A DNA stretch of 64,000 nucleotides from Thelonectria olida (taxonomy: Eukaryota > Ascomycota > Sordariomycetes > Hypocreales > Nectriaceae): assembly GCA_020736575.1 (NCBI GenBank), contig JAGPYM010000026.1:310001-374000 (forward strand), in the 5' to 3' direction. The position numbers and the translations under genes were made by a program. The first letter of the stretch is position 1, and each line of letters begins with the position of its first letter. Under the pieces are notes generated by a model. It did not search any database. It was given only the letters and a program-made list of their open reading frames with translations, and had not been told where the DNA came from. Shown in pieces: positions 23,774 through 35,304 of this stretch.

Positions 23774-26700
23774 CTACCTACTCGCAGCAAGGCGGCCAAC
23801 TTGATCGAGATTGGAGAAACTCGAGTCACGCTTGCTATTTGTTTCCTGCGCCTCATATCTGTACAACTCGAATTGATACTCATCCCAACGCATCCGCGGG
23901 ATCTCAACCACGTCGACATCATCCTCATCAACCTCAACCCTCTTACCCTTCTCACCAGCCACGATGCGAGTGTTTCCCCAGTCAAAGTCATCCATGTACC
24001 AAAATGAGTACAACGGCAAGCAAAAAGAAAAGACGGGAAGCGCGGCGAGGTATATGAGCATCCAGCCCGCCATGTCCCACTTGCGTCGTAGCAGGAACGC
24101 GACAACTTGGATGCCGTAGACAATGGCCAGTATAATAATTGCCATGAGGGGGAGGACGCTTGGCTTTTTGACGATTTGTATAATGAGGTAGATGATGTAC
24201 GCAATGGCAACTGGTTGCACGACAGTCGTTATCAAGTCGATGATGACGACAAAGTGCATGCTGAAGAAGAGGAAGCCGCAAATTTGACTTATCGACAGCA
24301 GTTCCACGAGGTTATGTACGGTTGAGTTGATCCAGCGGCGACGTTGTGACAGAAACACCTGCCACGTCTCGGGCGCGACCGTCCACGCTTGAGCTGAGGG
24401 GAGAAATTTCATCTGATATTTCCCGTGGTGCTTCAGCAAGAGTGTCGTCAGATAGCGGTCTTCCCCTAGAGACAGGAGGTTTTTCATATGCAGAGTGTCC
24501 ACGTCCATCGTCGCATACGATTCCACAATCTTGTGAGAAACGAAGAGCGGCTTGCCTGTCCCCGACGCAAATATGCGGTACATGGAAAAGCAGCCTGGGA
24601 GGCAAGTCACGCAGCCAAACAGTGACTCGAAAGCCTTGCTGAGGTTGTGTGAGATGAAGTACTCGTATACTTGGATCATGGTCACCGCCGTAGCCTTTGC
24701 GTTGCTCAGCCCGGTCTCGCCGCACACTGCAATAAGACGCATGTCGTCGATGAATGCAGAGACCATCCGCGTAGCAGCATCTTGCGCCACGATGGTGTCG
24801 GCATCGATTTGCAGTATGAATTCGTAAAAGGCCGGGTTCACTCCAATGATGTTGCGGATGTGATGGAAGATTTCGAGCTCCAATGGAGACATGGCCAGAC
24901 CGTAATGCACACGATTGAGGAACCGCATGAGAATCATCTGCGAGTCTCTCTTGCCGCGGTTTCCGGGGCGAGGGCGAGTGGCTTCCGAAGGCTTTCCAAC
25001 CTTGACAATGACTAAGAACGGGACAAGATGGCCGTATACCTCGTAAAGTCCCGAGTACACATGGCCCATGTTGTGTCGTTGACTGCCATGGCCGATGGAT
25101 TCAAAACTCAGCGGCTCAGGATAGCAAGATGGATCATCGGGAACACCCAGAATATCCAGGACAATTCGAGGCGTGGATTTGTCGTTACCTTCTCCGACGA
25201 CGAGTCCGTCACACACAACAATGAGCAGCTTTCGCTTGTCGTCGTACTGCATGCGTGCAACAGAGTCGATGGCCCGGCGTAGAGAGTCTTCATCCTCCGT
25301 GTATGCCGGGATCTGGCAGATGACGAACTTTTCCACCTTTTCTGGCGCGTTTTTCGCAGAAAGTGATATCGAGGAGGCAAACTTGACGGCAATGACACTG
25401 CAGAGGAGGATCGAGACAACCAAGGGCAGCCAGTTGGCGAACTGGCACTTTGTGGAGTTTCGGTGGTCCAAGTCACCAATGTAGAAGAGATTGTCCAGGC
25501 AGACTTTCATTCGACTCTTGAGATCGTTGTCGAGAGTAAGCGCTTTCCAGGACTTTGTGATATCATCGCCCGACTTCTGCTGGAAGAGGTCCAAGACTGA
25601 TTGATGCATGAAATTGACGGCGTTGGGGTCGAAATGCGCTGCCTTACCCGCTTTGGAGTATTGGTGAAGACCCCCGGAGAGATATTCTGTGAGATCATAG
25701 ACGCGGCCGTTGAGAGTCGTGATGACTTTGTGGTTCTTCTTGACCATCTTTCTGATGGACTTGCGCGAGTACCCAACCGCCCCTTTCCTATATCGTGCGC
25801 GGAGCATCATCATTTGCTCAAAGAACCAATCCGGTCGACTATCGTTGGTGAAGGCGCGAAAGTCGTGGTATTGGGCGTACACCTCCCGGGCGTCGATCCA
25901 GGCTGACGACTCGGAGGCGTTGTAAGGCTTGTCGAGGGTCACGCTATCGCTAACGGAGCCGTTGACGCCCGCGCAGAGAGCCGAGACTTGGACAGGGAAC
26001 AGGGCCGTGATGTCGGTGCCTGCGAACTGGGTAAACAGCTTGGGCGCTATGTAGGAAGGATAGTGCCGCGGTATGAAAGCTCCGAGATTGAATACTTCGC
26101 CACGAATAGCCACGTACTCGCTTTTGTGCTTCTTGCCATTGTGGGACGACAGTTCTTTGGCGTTGAAGACGTGTTGTTTGGGGCAGATGAGCAGCGGGAC
26201 AACCATGACGAAGAAGACGGTTGCGCCGCAACTGAGCCAGATGATGATGTTGATGGCCAGTTTCTCTCTCCAAGCCATTCTCACGTCCTTGCTCGCCATG
26301 CCTCCGAGGTGGCGGATGCAGAAGTCGGGCATGAAGAAGGTCAAGACGTAGACTAGGAAGAGCCACCGTTGACGACCCGGATCATCATTGTTGGGTCTTT
26401 GAGCATCCATATGCCGATTCTTGTGAGTCTTCTTTCGTTGACCTGTCCTCACATCTCGTTCGTTGATAGTCGAAACGGTGTGATCCGGGTCAGAGGTGGA
26501 ACTCCCAATCTCGGCGGATGGCGTCAGGTCGTGAGTATCGAGTTGGGCAACTGGATTCTCGTCTCTGTAAGCGGCAGAGTAGGTAGACAGCAATCGCTCA
26601 CTGGAAGAATTGACGACCTCAGAAAGAGTCATCCTGTGGTTGAGTTCCCAGTCAAACACGATGCGTCGCGGTTTGCAAGCGCCGTCACTCAAGTCTTCCA

Positions 26701-28950
26701 TTTCCATCCAACATCTCTCACTCAACAACACGCTGGTGGACCCAACCAGTGCCTCGTTTTCTGGCCACCCCTTTTCTACTATGATGAAAAGCACAGCCTC
26801 CCGCTCACTTCCAGCGTGCCCGGCATCCATGTTCGCCAAGGCAATGAACTGACCAAACGGTAGAGTCACGTTAAAGTCGGCAGTTCGGCTGCGTTCGACG
26901 ATCTCAGGGATACCCAATGCTTGCACTTGGGCTCGGACGCACGGAGTGTTGAAGTGGCGAGGAACACGGCCGTCGTTGGAGTTGAGGGAGAACATGAGAT
27001 ACAGGTTTGTGTTGGGAGACTTGACCAACTTTGACGCAAGTCTCAACGGGCTCAAGAACTTGGCCGAAGAGCTTCGGTAGGGCTGGACTCTGCCAGCATC
27101 GTCTGGGTGACTGAAATCATCAAACTTGAACGTGGCAGAACTTGCCCTGGGTGTCGTTGACTGCTGGGCGTACGCGAAGCCCGGATCATTCTCCTCCCGG
27201 AATAGAGAAGCCACAACCTCGTTCTTTGAAGATTTGAGAATGTCGTAGAATCGTCTTGAGTTGGCCTCTGAATCTTCTTTCATCAACTCTTTAACGGAAT
27301 ACTCGACTTCCCCGGCAAAGTGCTTCACGGTGAATGAAACTGCAAGATTCTGATGAAGAAATCCCTTGAGAGGCAGGCCGTCGACGGAAGACCGGACATG
27401 AATAGTGTCGCTTTTCCCCTCGAAATGGCTCCGCACGCTCGTCAACAGCTGGCTGTCGGTGCAATTATTTCGATGCTGTTCCTCGACCACGCGCAGCAAA
27501 CCGGTCTGAGGGTTGAAGAGACCCTTGATCGTATTGGAGTTGTCAAAGTACGCCGTGCCTACAGTGGGAATCTCCTCGGCCTGAAGCAGATCTTCTCTGC
27601 GTTTCACGGCATGGAGGGAAAGATTGTACATGAACTCGGCTGATGAGTTGTTCAGCAGCTGGTCTAATGTTGACCCCGTGGACGGTTGATGAGAAAGACC
27701 TGGAAAGTCAACAAGGGAGATGGTATTAACAACGGAGCCATCAGGTGCGAGGGTTTGTTGGTTCATCCTCTCGATTATGTACCCTGTTGTGAGGTCATAA
27801 AGCATGCTCGCAAGCATCGCTGCGTTTGCACGGGCCCTCGAGGGATCCAACGCGATGGTGATGGTCTCGCCGTGCACCCTTTCCGTCCGGCTGACCATGA
27901 GAGCTTCTATATGGGCAGGATGAGCACCGAGAAAAGAAGAGATGAGGTCGAGGACTTCCGTGTTCTGTACTTGGGCCAGTTCTGCAACGCCACCGTCAAG
28001 GCCTTCCACATCGAGGATCGCAGGACGATGGAATTCGAGCTGGCCGATATGAAGAACAGCCGCAAAAATCTCGCAGATTTGGGCAACCTCACTCTGCTGA
28101 AAGTCCAGCTCCCACAAGGCTGATTTGAAACGGTGGAAGCCCTCGACGTCAGTGGAATTCTTCCGAAAATGCGCGGATGGACCGAGGTACTTCCAACGAT
28201 GCGTCGATCCTTGACGATTCTTGAAGCCGAAATGTGCTCTCTCGGCGTCGCTTGCTCCGGAAATCAAATAATAGAGAATGCGGTAGCTTCGTCCGTCGGT
28301 ATGTGCATGCGAGAACTGGCTCCGTGGAAGACGATGACCCAGAATAGCGCCGCCGATGAGAATGGAATCGGGCGTTGAGGTGTCGTACTGAAGCTGGTAG
28401 AGTAAGCCAGCCTTGGATGTTTTCGAGGATGCCACGGTTTGTAACGTGGTTAAGGAGTCAAAAATGCATGTCGTCAAGGAGAGCATGGTCGATCGTGTGT
28501 TCCCTGATTTTCTGAGAAGGCCTGCTATGACATGGGAACGCACCCAGGACTTTCCGGAGCCCGACTCTCCCCTACCTCACTTTGGTCAGCATCTGATACT
28601 TCTCCCCCAGCGTGTTACAATTGGGATAGATAGATAGCGTACAAAAAGAGGAATGTCTGGTTCTCGGAAAGCCGACTCAACCGAGCCAACGCTCCGTCAA
28701 CGACATGGGTGGCCTCAGGTATCGTTGCACTCTCCTTTTCGCCGTCGACATCTTTAGCTGTACTTTGGTATGTATTCAGAATGGCGAGTGCATGAGAGGA
28801 GATGCGGGTGGCGGGCGATGATGCGTAGAAGCGGCTGGCAAGATGTGTGGTGATGGAGGCAGCAGGTTGAAGGGAAGCAGGTAAAGGCGGTCCAGGCGAT
28901 GCAGTAGGAGATACGACATCTCCTTTAGTAGGCGTGGTATCAGGTGACAT
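23774..28950 (-). CDS. Chitin synthase with myosin motor-like domain (class VI/VII type)
   Basis: Exons 28950-28643 and 28571-23774 encode 1,701 residues. The N-terminus is a myosin motor-like domain: the splice junction restores FLGESGSGKS, a P-loop, at about residue 105, followed by KAGLLYQLQYDTS and TISLVDFPGLS (switch-II-like), but I see no switch-I NxxSSR motif. Two membrane spans (about 770-880) flank cytochrome-b5-like segments (VAIRGEVFNLGAF, LNGRVYDLTEYL). The catalytic GT2 domain starts near residue 1,160 with CQIPAYTEDEDSLRRAIDS and includes QIDADT, GEDRYL and QRRRWINST, then several C-terminal helices. It polymerises UDP-GlcNAc into wall chitin at hyphal tips. The protein is shorter than typical class V enzymes (about 1,850 residues) and lacks their C-terminal DEK domain, hence class VI/VII. 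In many fungi this gene sits head-to-head with the class V gene; here an RTA1-like gene is upstream instead. Confidence 0.92.
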
Positions 28951-30300
28951 GTTTGAGTCAAAGTAAGAAAGGCTGGATGTATTAATTATAAACAATATGG
29001 AACGACGGCCTAAAAGATAAATGCCGAGCAAGTGCTTCGTGTGACACTCGCCCACGGATATGGCTTTTATTATACAAACTGTCTATACAATTGAATGGCG
29101 CACTCTCCATTCGATATTTCTGTTCCCTTCGCCAAGAACTGAATCCGGATGGAGACAATACGAGCCATCTTTCATGGAGTCATTGGCGTCAGTCTCTTTA
29201 GTGTTGAACATGTACGAGTTGTTCAGGGGTTCGAGCCTGCTCGTAAGCTCCGCCTCATCCGTGTCTGAGAATCTATGCATCAATGATGAATTTCAAGCTC
29301 CTGCTGCTAACAAATGAATATGAGGTCAAGCGGACGGATATCGCAAATAGATGTCATTGGCCATCATTCCGCGGGGTGTCGTGTCGAGCCCCAAAATAGA
29401 CCAAGTGAGAGCCCCGATAACTGAGTAACACGAGGAATCGGTGGGTCACCAGCATTGCGAACCCGAGCTTGAAACCCTGTCCGGAGAGTTTTGGGGGGTG
29501 AGGGGGCATGGGAGTGACAATGTTTTATCGACTGCTGGTTAGAGTGACGCGCAGTTGAAAAGGAGTCGTCGGTGCAAGGCGAGGCATTCTTCCACTGACT
29601 GGAGATTAATTGTTGGGAAAGGCGAATTTGTTGCATGATATTGAACAAAAGATACTGATTCTTCTAATAGAAGCTCACCAAAAAGGATGATGCTCGGCTC
29701 TCCCGTCTTCCAACAAGCATCTACGACTGAGCTTTTAGTCAACTCTCTCCCAAACGCATTTACTGTGCTTCGGCTTGACTATCGCCAACACGATGTAAAG
29801 CCTGGCCAAGGTAACTGGCAATGCTAATCTAGGCCGCTGCGCGTCTCAGACGACCTTGTTTCGTTCTCGGTTTCGGTTTCTGGCATTCTCCATCAAACAA
29901 GCACGTACCTAGTCCCAGCCCCCGGTCCGCTTCTCGAAGAGCTGCAGAGGGCCCGAGGTTCCCGAAGCGTCCCATCCTCACACTCGATACAAGCATAACA
30001 CGCGGGATCTATCACACAGCTTGTGGCTATTTCCATCTGGCGTTGAGCACGGTGCAAGGAGAGATCCAGATCTTCAACCAAAGTCCACTTGGGTCGATCC
30101 CGCCTTGGCCCCCTTTCACTACCAAGCCCTTCATCATCAATTAATTCTCCGTGCGGCTCCAACAGATTTGGCCATGGCGAAGACAACTGGATCGTATAAG
30201 TATGGGTTGTGGTCCCATTACTTCGCGCAGATTACCATAGCCATACTCCAGTGATATCACCATTTCAAGACTGCACCCGACCCGACAGTCAGTTCCAGCC
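28951..30300. promoter_or_regulatory. Divergent promoter, chitin synthase / RTA1-like copy 2
   Basis: 1.35 kb without supported coding sequence; it must contain both promoters. A sequence near 29228-29237 resembles a tRNA B box but lacks a cloverleaf (see rejected items). Confidence 0.4.
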
Positions 30301-31377
30301 ATGGCTACCGAAAAGTTCCTTCTCTACCACTATGATCCGTCTTTTATAGCGGCAGTCATATTCGTCGCACTCTTTTCCCTATCAGCAATCGTCCAACTCT
30401 ATCAGCTTGCACGGTCAAAGACATGGTACATGATTCCGTTCCTGATTGGATGTGCCTGTAAGGTCCCAAGAGCTCTGAAAGTCCAATCCGATAAATCACT
30501 GACAAACTTGCACTCACAGTCGAAGCTGTGGGATACCTTGGACGGGCCATCTCGGCGAAACAGACACCCGACTGGACCACCATGCCATATGTCATTCAAA
30601 GCCTATTGCTTCTCCTCGGACCGACCCTCCTCGCGGCTTCCATTTACATGGTCCTAGGGCGGCTTATCCGACTTGTCAATGGTGAAAGGTATTCCCTCAT
30701 CAGGCCGCAGTGGCTGACAAAGGTGTTCGTCTTGGGTGATGTGATATCATTCTTGGCTCAGTCGGGAGGTATGCTTCTTCAAATGCTATGGTCAGATACA
30801 GATACATATCTAACATTGCTTGGCAGGTGGTGGCATGCTGGCCAACGCAAAGTCCAAGAGCAGTCAGAGCCTGGGCGAGAACATCATCATCGGCGGTCTG
30901 GGCGTGCAGATCGTCTTCTTCGGCTTCTTCATGTTCGTCACCGTCATCTTCCACAAGCGCATCGTGGCGAACCCGACCCCCCGAAGTCTCTCCATCCTCG
31001 CACCATGGAAACGGTACATCCTCATCCTGTACGCAGCCAGCGTCTTCATCATGATCCGGTCCGTCTTCCGCATCGCCGAGTACATCAACGGTTCGGACGG
31101 CACGCTGCAGAGCACCGAGGTGTACATTTACATATTTGACGCATCGTTGATGTTCATTGTTGTGGCCCTGTTCAATGTGTACCATCCAAGCCAGATCATC
31201 TCCCATCAGCATGAGCGGCTTGATATGCCTGACAGCGAAGTCGAGTCAGACACCTACGCCATGATGGGCCGAGGGTATCAGGATTCGTCTATGAGCAGCG
31301 TGCCGCAGAACGTCCCCAGCCCATACAGCAACGACAGCTATGCGAATTACAACGCTGCGCGCCAACAAGGGAAATAA
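30301..31377 (+). CDS. RTA1-like 7-TM protein (copy 2)
   Basis: Exons 30301-30457, 30520-30768 and 30827-31377 encode 318 residues with seven hydrophobic helices. It shares FEAVGYLGR, SIYMVLGR, GERYSLIRPQWLTKVFVLGDV, a GGGML turn and IRSVFRIAEY with copy 1 at 3486. Both introns interrupt the same codons as in copy 1 (before FEAVGY and inside the Gly-rich turn), so the two are paralogues. The C-terminus differs: a Tyr/Ser/Asn-rich hydrophilic tail from about residue 265. The gene is convergent with a Zn2Cys6 regulator 460 bp downstream and divergent from the chitin synthase. Membrane lipid translocation or drug tolerance is the family role; the specific substrate is unknown. Confidence 0.9.
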
Positions 31378-31835
31378 CGTTTTCGCGGCTAGAGTGGTGG
31401 ACCGTTGGGTCATCGAGCGAGATTTGGGATGGCCGGTAATTGGAAGATGTGAATAAAGTGTGACACGGAGCAAATGTGGGAAAACTGCACAAATAGCTAC
31501 TCATCAAAGGTAGCTACAATAAGGGTGGGAGGTTTCTTCCCTTTGTCAGGACATTTCAAAGCGTTAATAGAGGATCACAATGTACCTATATCTGGACTTG
31601 CTAGCAAAGAATCGCTCGGGTATGACGAGATTAAAAGAGTCATTACCTTTAAATACGATTCCTACTCCATTCGAAGCCTGGTGAGCCAACCACCCCCGAA
31701 TTCCTCTTCAAAGACGTTGAGATGCAACTTCTCCAGCCTATTCCCATGCCCTATTGAGTCCTTCCCATTCGTAAGTATTATGAAATACGTCGTATCATGC
31801 AAACAGTACCTAATTCATTGCCTTCAAACCCCCAG
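31378..31835. other. Convergent spacer between RTA1-like copy 2 and regulator
   Basis: 458 bp with no convincing reading frame; probably two 3' UTRs. Confidence 0.4.
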
Positions 31836-33088
31836 CTAAAGATTCGCCAATAATGCCCGTGGCGCCGCCAGCCAGCCCAACCATTCGTCGCCCAGATACC
31901 GGGCAACTGAATCGTGGACATGACTGGAAGCATCACCAATCAGCCAAACTCGCCTCCCTTTTTGAAGTAGTGCGGCATAGTATCCAAAGACGACAAGAGC
32001 TTCCGGTCGCTTGCTGGCGAGCAGCTCGACAAATTCTTCCGGCATCAGAATCGCCCACCAGAAGATGACATGGATCGTGCGGCCTGGACCTGGCTGACCT
32101 TCTGCGTCGTCGAATCCTATTTGCAGAAAGTGAACAGCTTTCCGACATGCTTCTTGCGACTCTTCGTCGAGGCTGCTTATTGATATGAGCTGAAGAACCT
32201 CGTCGCAATGACGGCCTCGCGGCTGGATGTCAAAGATTGCTCTGCCCCATGCCATGGCGTCCTTGAGCTTCGACTCGGCGAGAAAAGGCCATCCTTCGGC
32301 CGACAAGCCTTTGATACTTCGATGAAGCCGGGTATATCGTACAAAGTTGTCGAGGAACGCATCCAGCTCGCCGTCTCGAGATGCAAGGGCGTCTGAGAGC
32401 AGATGGCGGCCAAGTAGCGATGAGAACAGCATTCTCGCGACACAGGACGATTCGTCGAGTCTTTTCTTGTCATTATTAAACAGTGAGATGGCCTTTGTTT
32501 GTAGCTGCATCGCATGACGCAGATATTTGCCCCTTTCAGAAGCGCGAAGACAGGCCAGACGGCGGGCTGAAATGGCCAGCGTCTCGTACATGAGGTACGG
32601 GGCATGGAGGCCAGCTTCAATGACGAGGCGAGCCGTGTCGATGAGGTCCTCGCCCATCTCTGGCACAAACGTTTCGACGGTGAAGTGGTGCATTAGTTCC
32701 ATGTGCAGCATGTTGACGGCCGTGTCCTCGTCTGTTGGCGCGACTGGGTCTGGCACTTGTGGAATGCGAATAGCCGCAGGAGGACATGGCGAGGCGCTCC
32801 GGGATGCTTCTGAAGAATCGATGCTCACGGGATGCCTCTCGGGGTAAAGACATTTGCGACTTCCCATGCTGCAATGTGCACATATAGGACGCGCCTCATC
32901 GCACTTTGAGCAAGATTCGGGTTAGCAACCGTGTTGAAAAGGGGCAAAATGAAATGCAGAAGCACCTTGTAATGGCGCCGTTTGCATTCAAAGCAGCCAT
33001 TTCTCGATTTCATGTACCCTCGACGCGACTTGACGGGCCTGGAATTGGTGGGGGTTTTCATGTTGCGACTGAAGGTCGGGGAGGACAT
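31836..33088 (-). CDS. Zn(2)Cys(6) transcription factor, second copy of the same type
   Basis: Exons 33088-32966 and 32903-31836 encode 396 residues. The 62-nt intron splits the DNA-binding domain exactly where the regulator at 1309 is split; spliced, the cluster reads CFECKRRHYKC, then CAHCSMGSRKC. The basic segment before it (KSRRGYMKSRNG) is typical. ELMHHFTVETF near residue 95 and RPEALVVFGYYAALL near the C-terminus parallel the first regulator (ELMHHYCTV, PHALVILAYY), placing both in the Upc2/sterol-uptake-like group. The protein should be nuclear and bind CGG half sites. It is convergent with the second RTA1-like gene. Start 33088 is the first ATG; a second in frame at 33061 is possible. 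Confidence 0.87.
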
Positions 33089-33459
33089 GGGTGTGAATTG
33101 CAGGTCTATATTTCGAGCGAGGAAGCTGTGCTACGGGGAAATCGAAGGCCCGACATTTTGTATTAGGTGGATACTCAGCCAGCCCTTCGGTTTCGTCGTC
33201 ATGGAGCGTTTCAAGGTGGTTGACAGTGACAGTTGGCCCCATCCATCCAAGGCCCTTGCAGACTGCCATCGAGACGGCCCGGCCTTAACAGGGCTATTTC
33301 CGAATAGTTCTGCTTGCAACACCAGCAACGGGGATCTTGATGGCCATGTCGACTTCTAACGTGAACATGGCCCTGAGATTCTGGAAACGCAAGCCATGGT
33401 ATATTTCTGCATGCGAGTTTAGCTAATCATCATCCTCGGCCGCAGCTACGTCCCCCTCA
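33089..33459. other. Intergenic, upstream of regulator and downstream of CFEM-like gene
   Basis: 371 bp between same-strand genes; no reading frame of note. It should contain the promoter of the Zn2Cys6 gene and the 3' UTR of the CFEM-like gene. Confidence 0.35.
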
Positions 33460-34044
33460 TCAGAGCAACAGCCCCGCCAACGCAGCCGCACCTCCCACCA
33501 GTCCAACAAGACCCGAGTCCATCGTCGGCATGGCCGCTCTGTTATCCGACGAAGTCGACGAAGCCGTCGCGGCCGCGGCCGTGTCGGTAGCCGCGTCCGA
33601 GGCCGATTTCGCTGTGCTCTGTGATCCGCCGCTGCCGCTGCCGTCGAGATCGTCGGCGAGGATGCTCGTCGCTTTCGCGTATTGGGATGCCGTCGTGCCG
33701 TCGACCAGCCACATGCCACAGGCCGATCCAATAGCTTGCGCAAAGTCTACAAATCAAGGTTAGATCAACATTGTCCGTGTTATTCTCAAGTTCCATCCTC
33801 GAGGGCGGTTACCAGCAGAACATGAAGCGTCGGTGTCTTTGGCGACTGCAACAGCAATAGCGCTGGAGTGTCTGCAGAGACAATCGAAGCTGGTCGCCTC
33901 GCAATTCTCGTCGTCCATCGCTTTCTTAAAGGCTGACAAGGCGCAATCTGGAATGTCGCCAGTGTATCCGGCAATTGTGTCCAGGGCAGCCGAGGCGCCG
34001 AGGATGTTTGCCATGAAGACGAGGCCGAAATATGACGTCTTCAT
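33460..34044 (-). CDS. Small secreted CFEM-like protein, probably GPI-anchored
   Basis: Exons 34044-33813 and 33747-1 to 33460 (33746-33460) encode 172 residues. A signal peptide of about 20 residues (MKTSYFGLVFMANILGASA) is followed by one CFEM-like module: IPDCALSAF, ENC, FDCLC, ASCSAD, ACG. Six of the eight CFEM cysteines are present; the second one (usually four residues after the first) is Ala. The Asp before CLC, which contacts heme iron in characterised CFEM proteins, is kept. A Ser/Thr/Ala/Gly-rich spacer and a C-terminal hydrophobic run (LVGLVGGAAALAGLLL) indicate a GPI anchor, so the protein should sit in the wall or plasma membrane. CFEM proteins act in heme-iron capture, adhesion or as effectors; which applies here is unknown. 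Confidence 0.82.
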
Positions 34045-35304
34045 TGTGTCTGTATTTGAGTCGTCGTAGTTAGGATGTTAAAACCTATCGTTCTACCGTT
34101 GAGGAGGCTATCGTGGGAACAAGACGGATGGGCGCAAAATAGCTGAACGCCGTCACTCAGACGACGGGGCGTTCACAACGTTTATTAAGTGGCACGCTTG
34201 CATGCTCAAGAGTCAATTTGCCCACGGCACGATACAAAGCCTGGGGTTGGGGCGATCTCTGCCCGAACTTGATAGTCTGCGGCTGAGAGCTGAGTCCTGC
34301 TTCCCTCTGAATACCTCCTTGCATTCGAAATAGAAGTTCCGTGACCCTAGTCTGAGTCTGCAGAGGCATTGAGCGGTGATTGGTTTGATGCGTGTGACAA
34401 ACCTTGGGAGAAGCGCTTTTAGGTACTGTCATGCCACCTTCGACGGTGTGGCGCGTTTCACAGAACACGGCTGCAGCTGGTCGGGCACTGAATGAGATTA
34501 GGATTGGTTTCTTAGCTTCGTTGGCCCAGCTCCTTGGCCTTGTTTCCTCGTCGAGGCCGTCAATTCCATTGAGCGGAACGAAGCCGTTGATATGCAGCTA
34601 GTTCGTGTGGCGGCGGTGGTTTCTACGGCCCCTCGGCCAGCCCACTGATGATGCATATTTTCTCTCGACTGTTCTTCACCTCTGCTTCAGGGCTTTTGTT
34701 GAGTGCGCAATGGCCAGTACTCAGCCCGGTTAAAGCGAAAGCGAACCAGAATCCGATGTGCTTTGTCCTCGTGAAAGCACCCCCTATTCGTCCACGAACA
34801 GTCCATCTCTTGGTAGTGCTAGGGCCCCGGATCGATCATCGGGTGCGTCGGCACGCTAGTCGTTGCTCTCGCTTGTAAGTCATCCTTGCTCTAGACCGGG
34901 AGGTTTCAGCTGAGCGCTACGGGTCGGACCGGCAGTGGCTTGTCGCAGAATGTGCAGATAGGGATGGAGCTGAGCCAGCCTGCGTCTTGATGGTTTTGGG
35001 TTGAGATTGGCCACAATACGCCGAGCTGAAAGCATTCGAATCAAGGAGTGAAAAAGTGTGCTCGTAATTACTTGGCACATTAATATTAGTAACAGTAGAC
35101 AGCCCTGCTACGTAGTATAATAAGAAGTAGAAACAAGCTCCGTCTCCCCCGCTTTTACCCGTCCTTGGCTGCCATTTGGTAAGTTCGTCTCCAGTTTGTT
35201 CGTGGGGACAAGGAATGCTTGTCGTGCTCGCTGCTACCCGCGAGCTTCAAGGATCCTGTGCTTTTCAGTCGCCCAATTCAAATCAATCCGCGCAAATACT
35301 ACAT
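34045..35304. other. Intergenic, no gene supported
   Basis: 1.26 kb between two minus-strand genes. Short frames at 34404-34601 and 34648-34878 (plus) and 34157-34468 (minus) show no family features. It presumably contains the CFEM-like gene promoter and the SNF2 3' UTR. Confidence 0.4.

Noticed and set aside
29220..29245. tRNA-like B box (GGTTCGAGCC)
   Set aside because: No acceptor stem, D arm or properly placed T stem can be folded around it.
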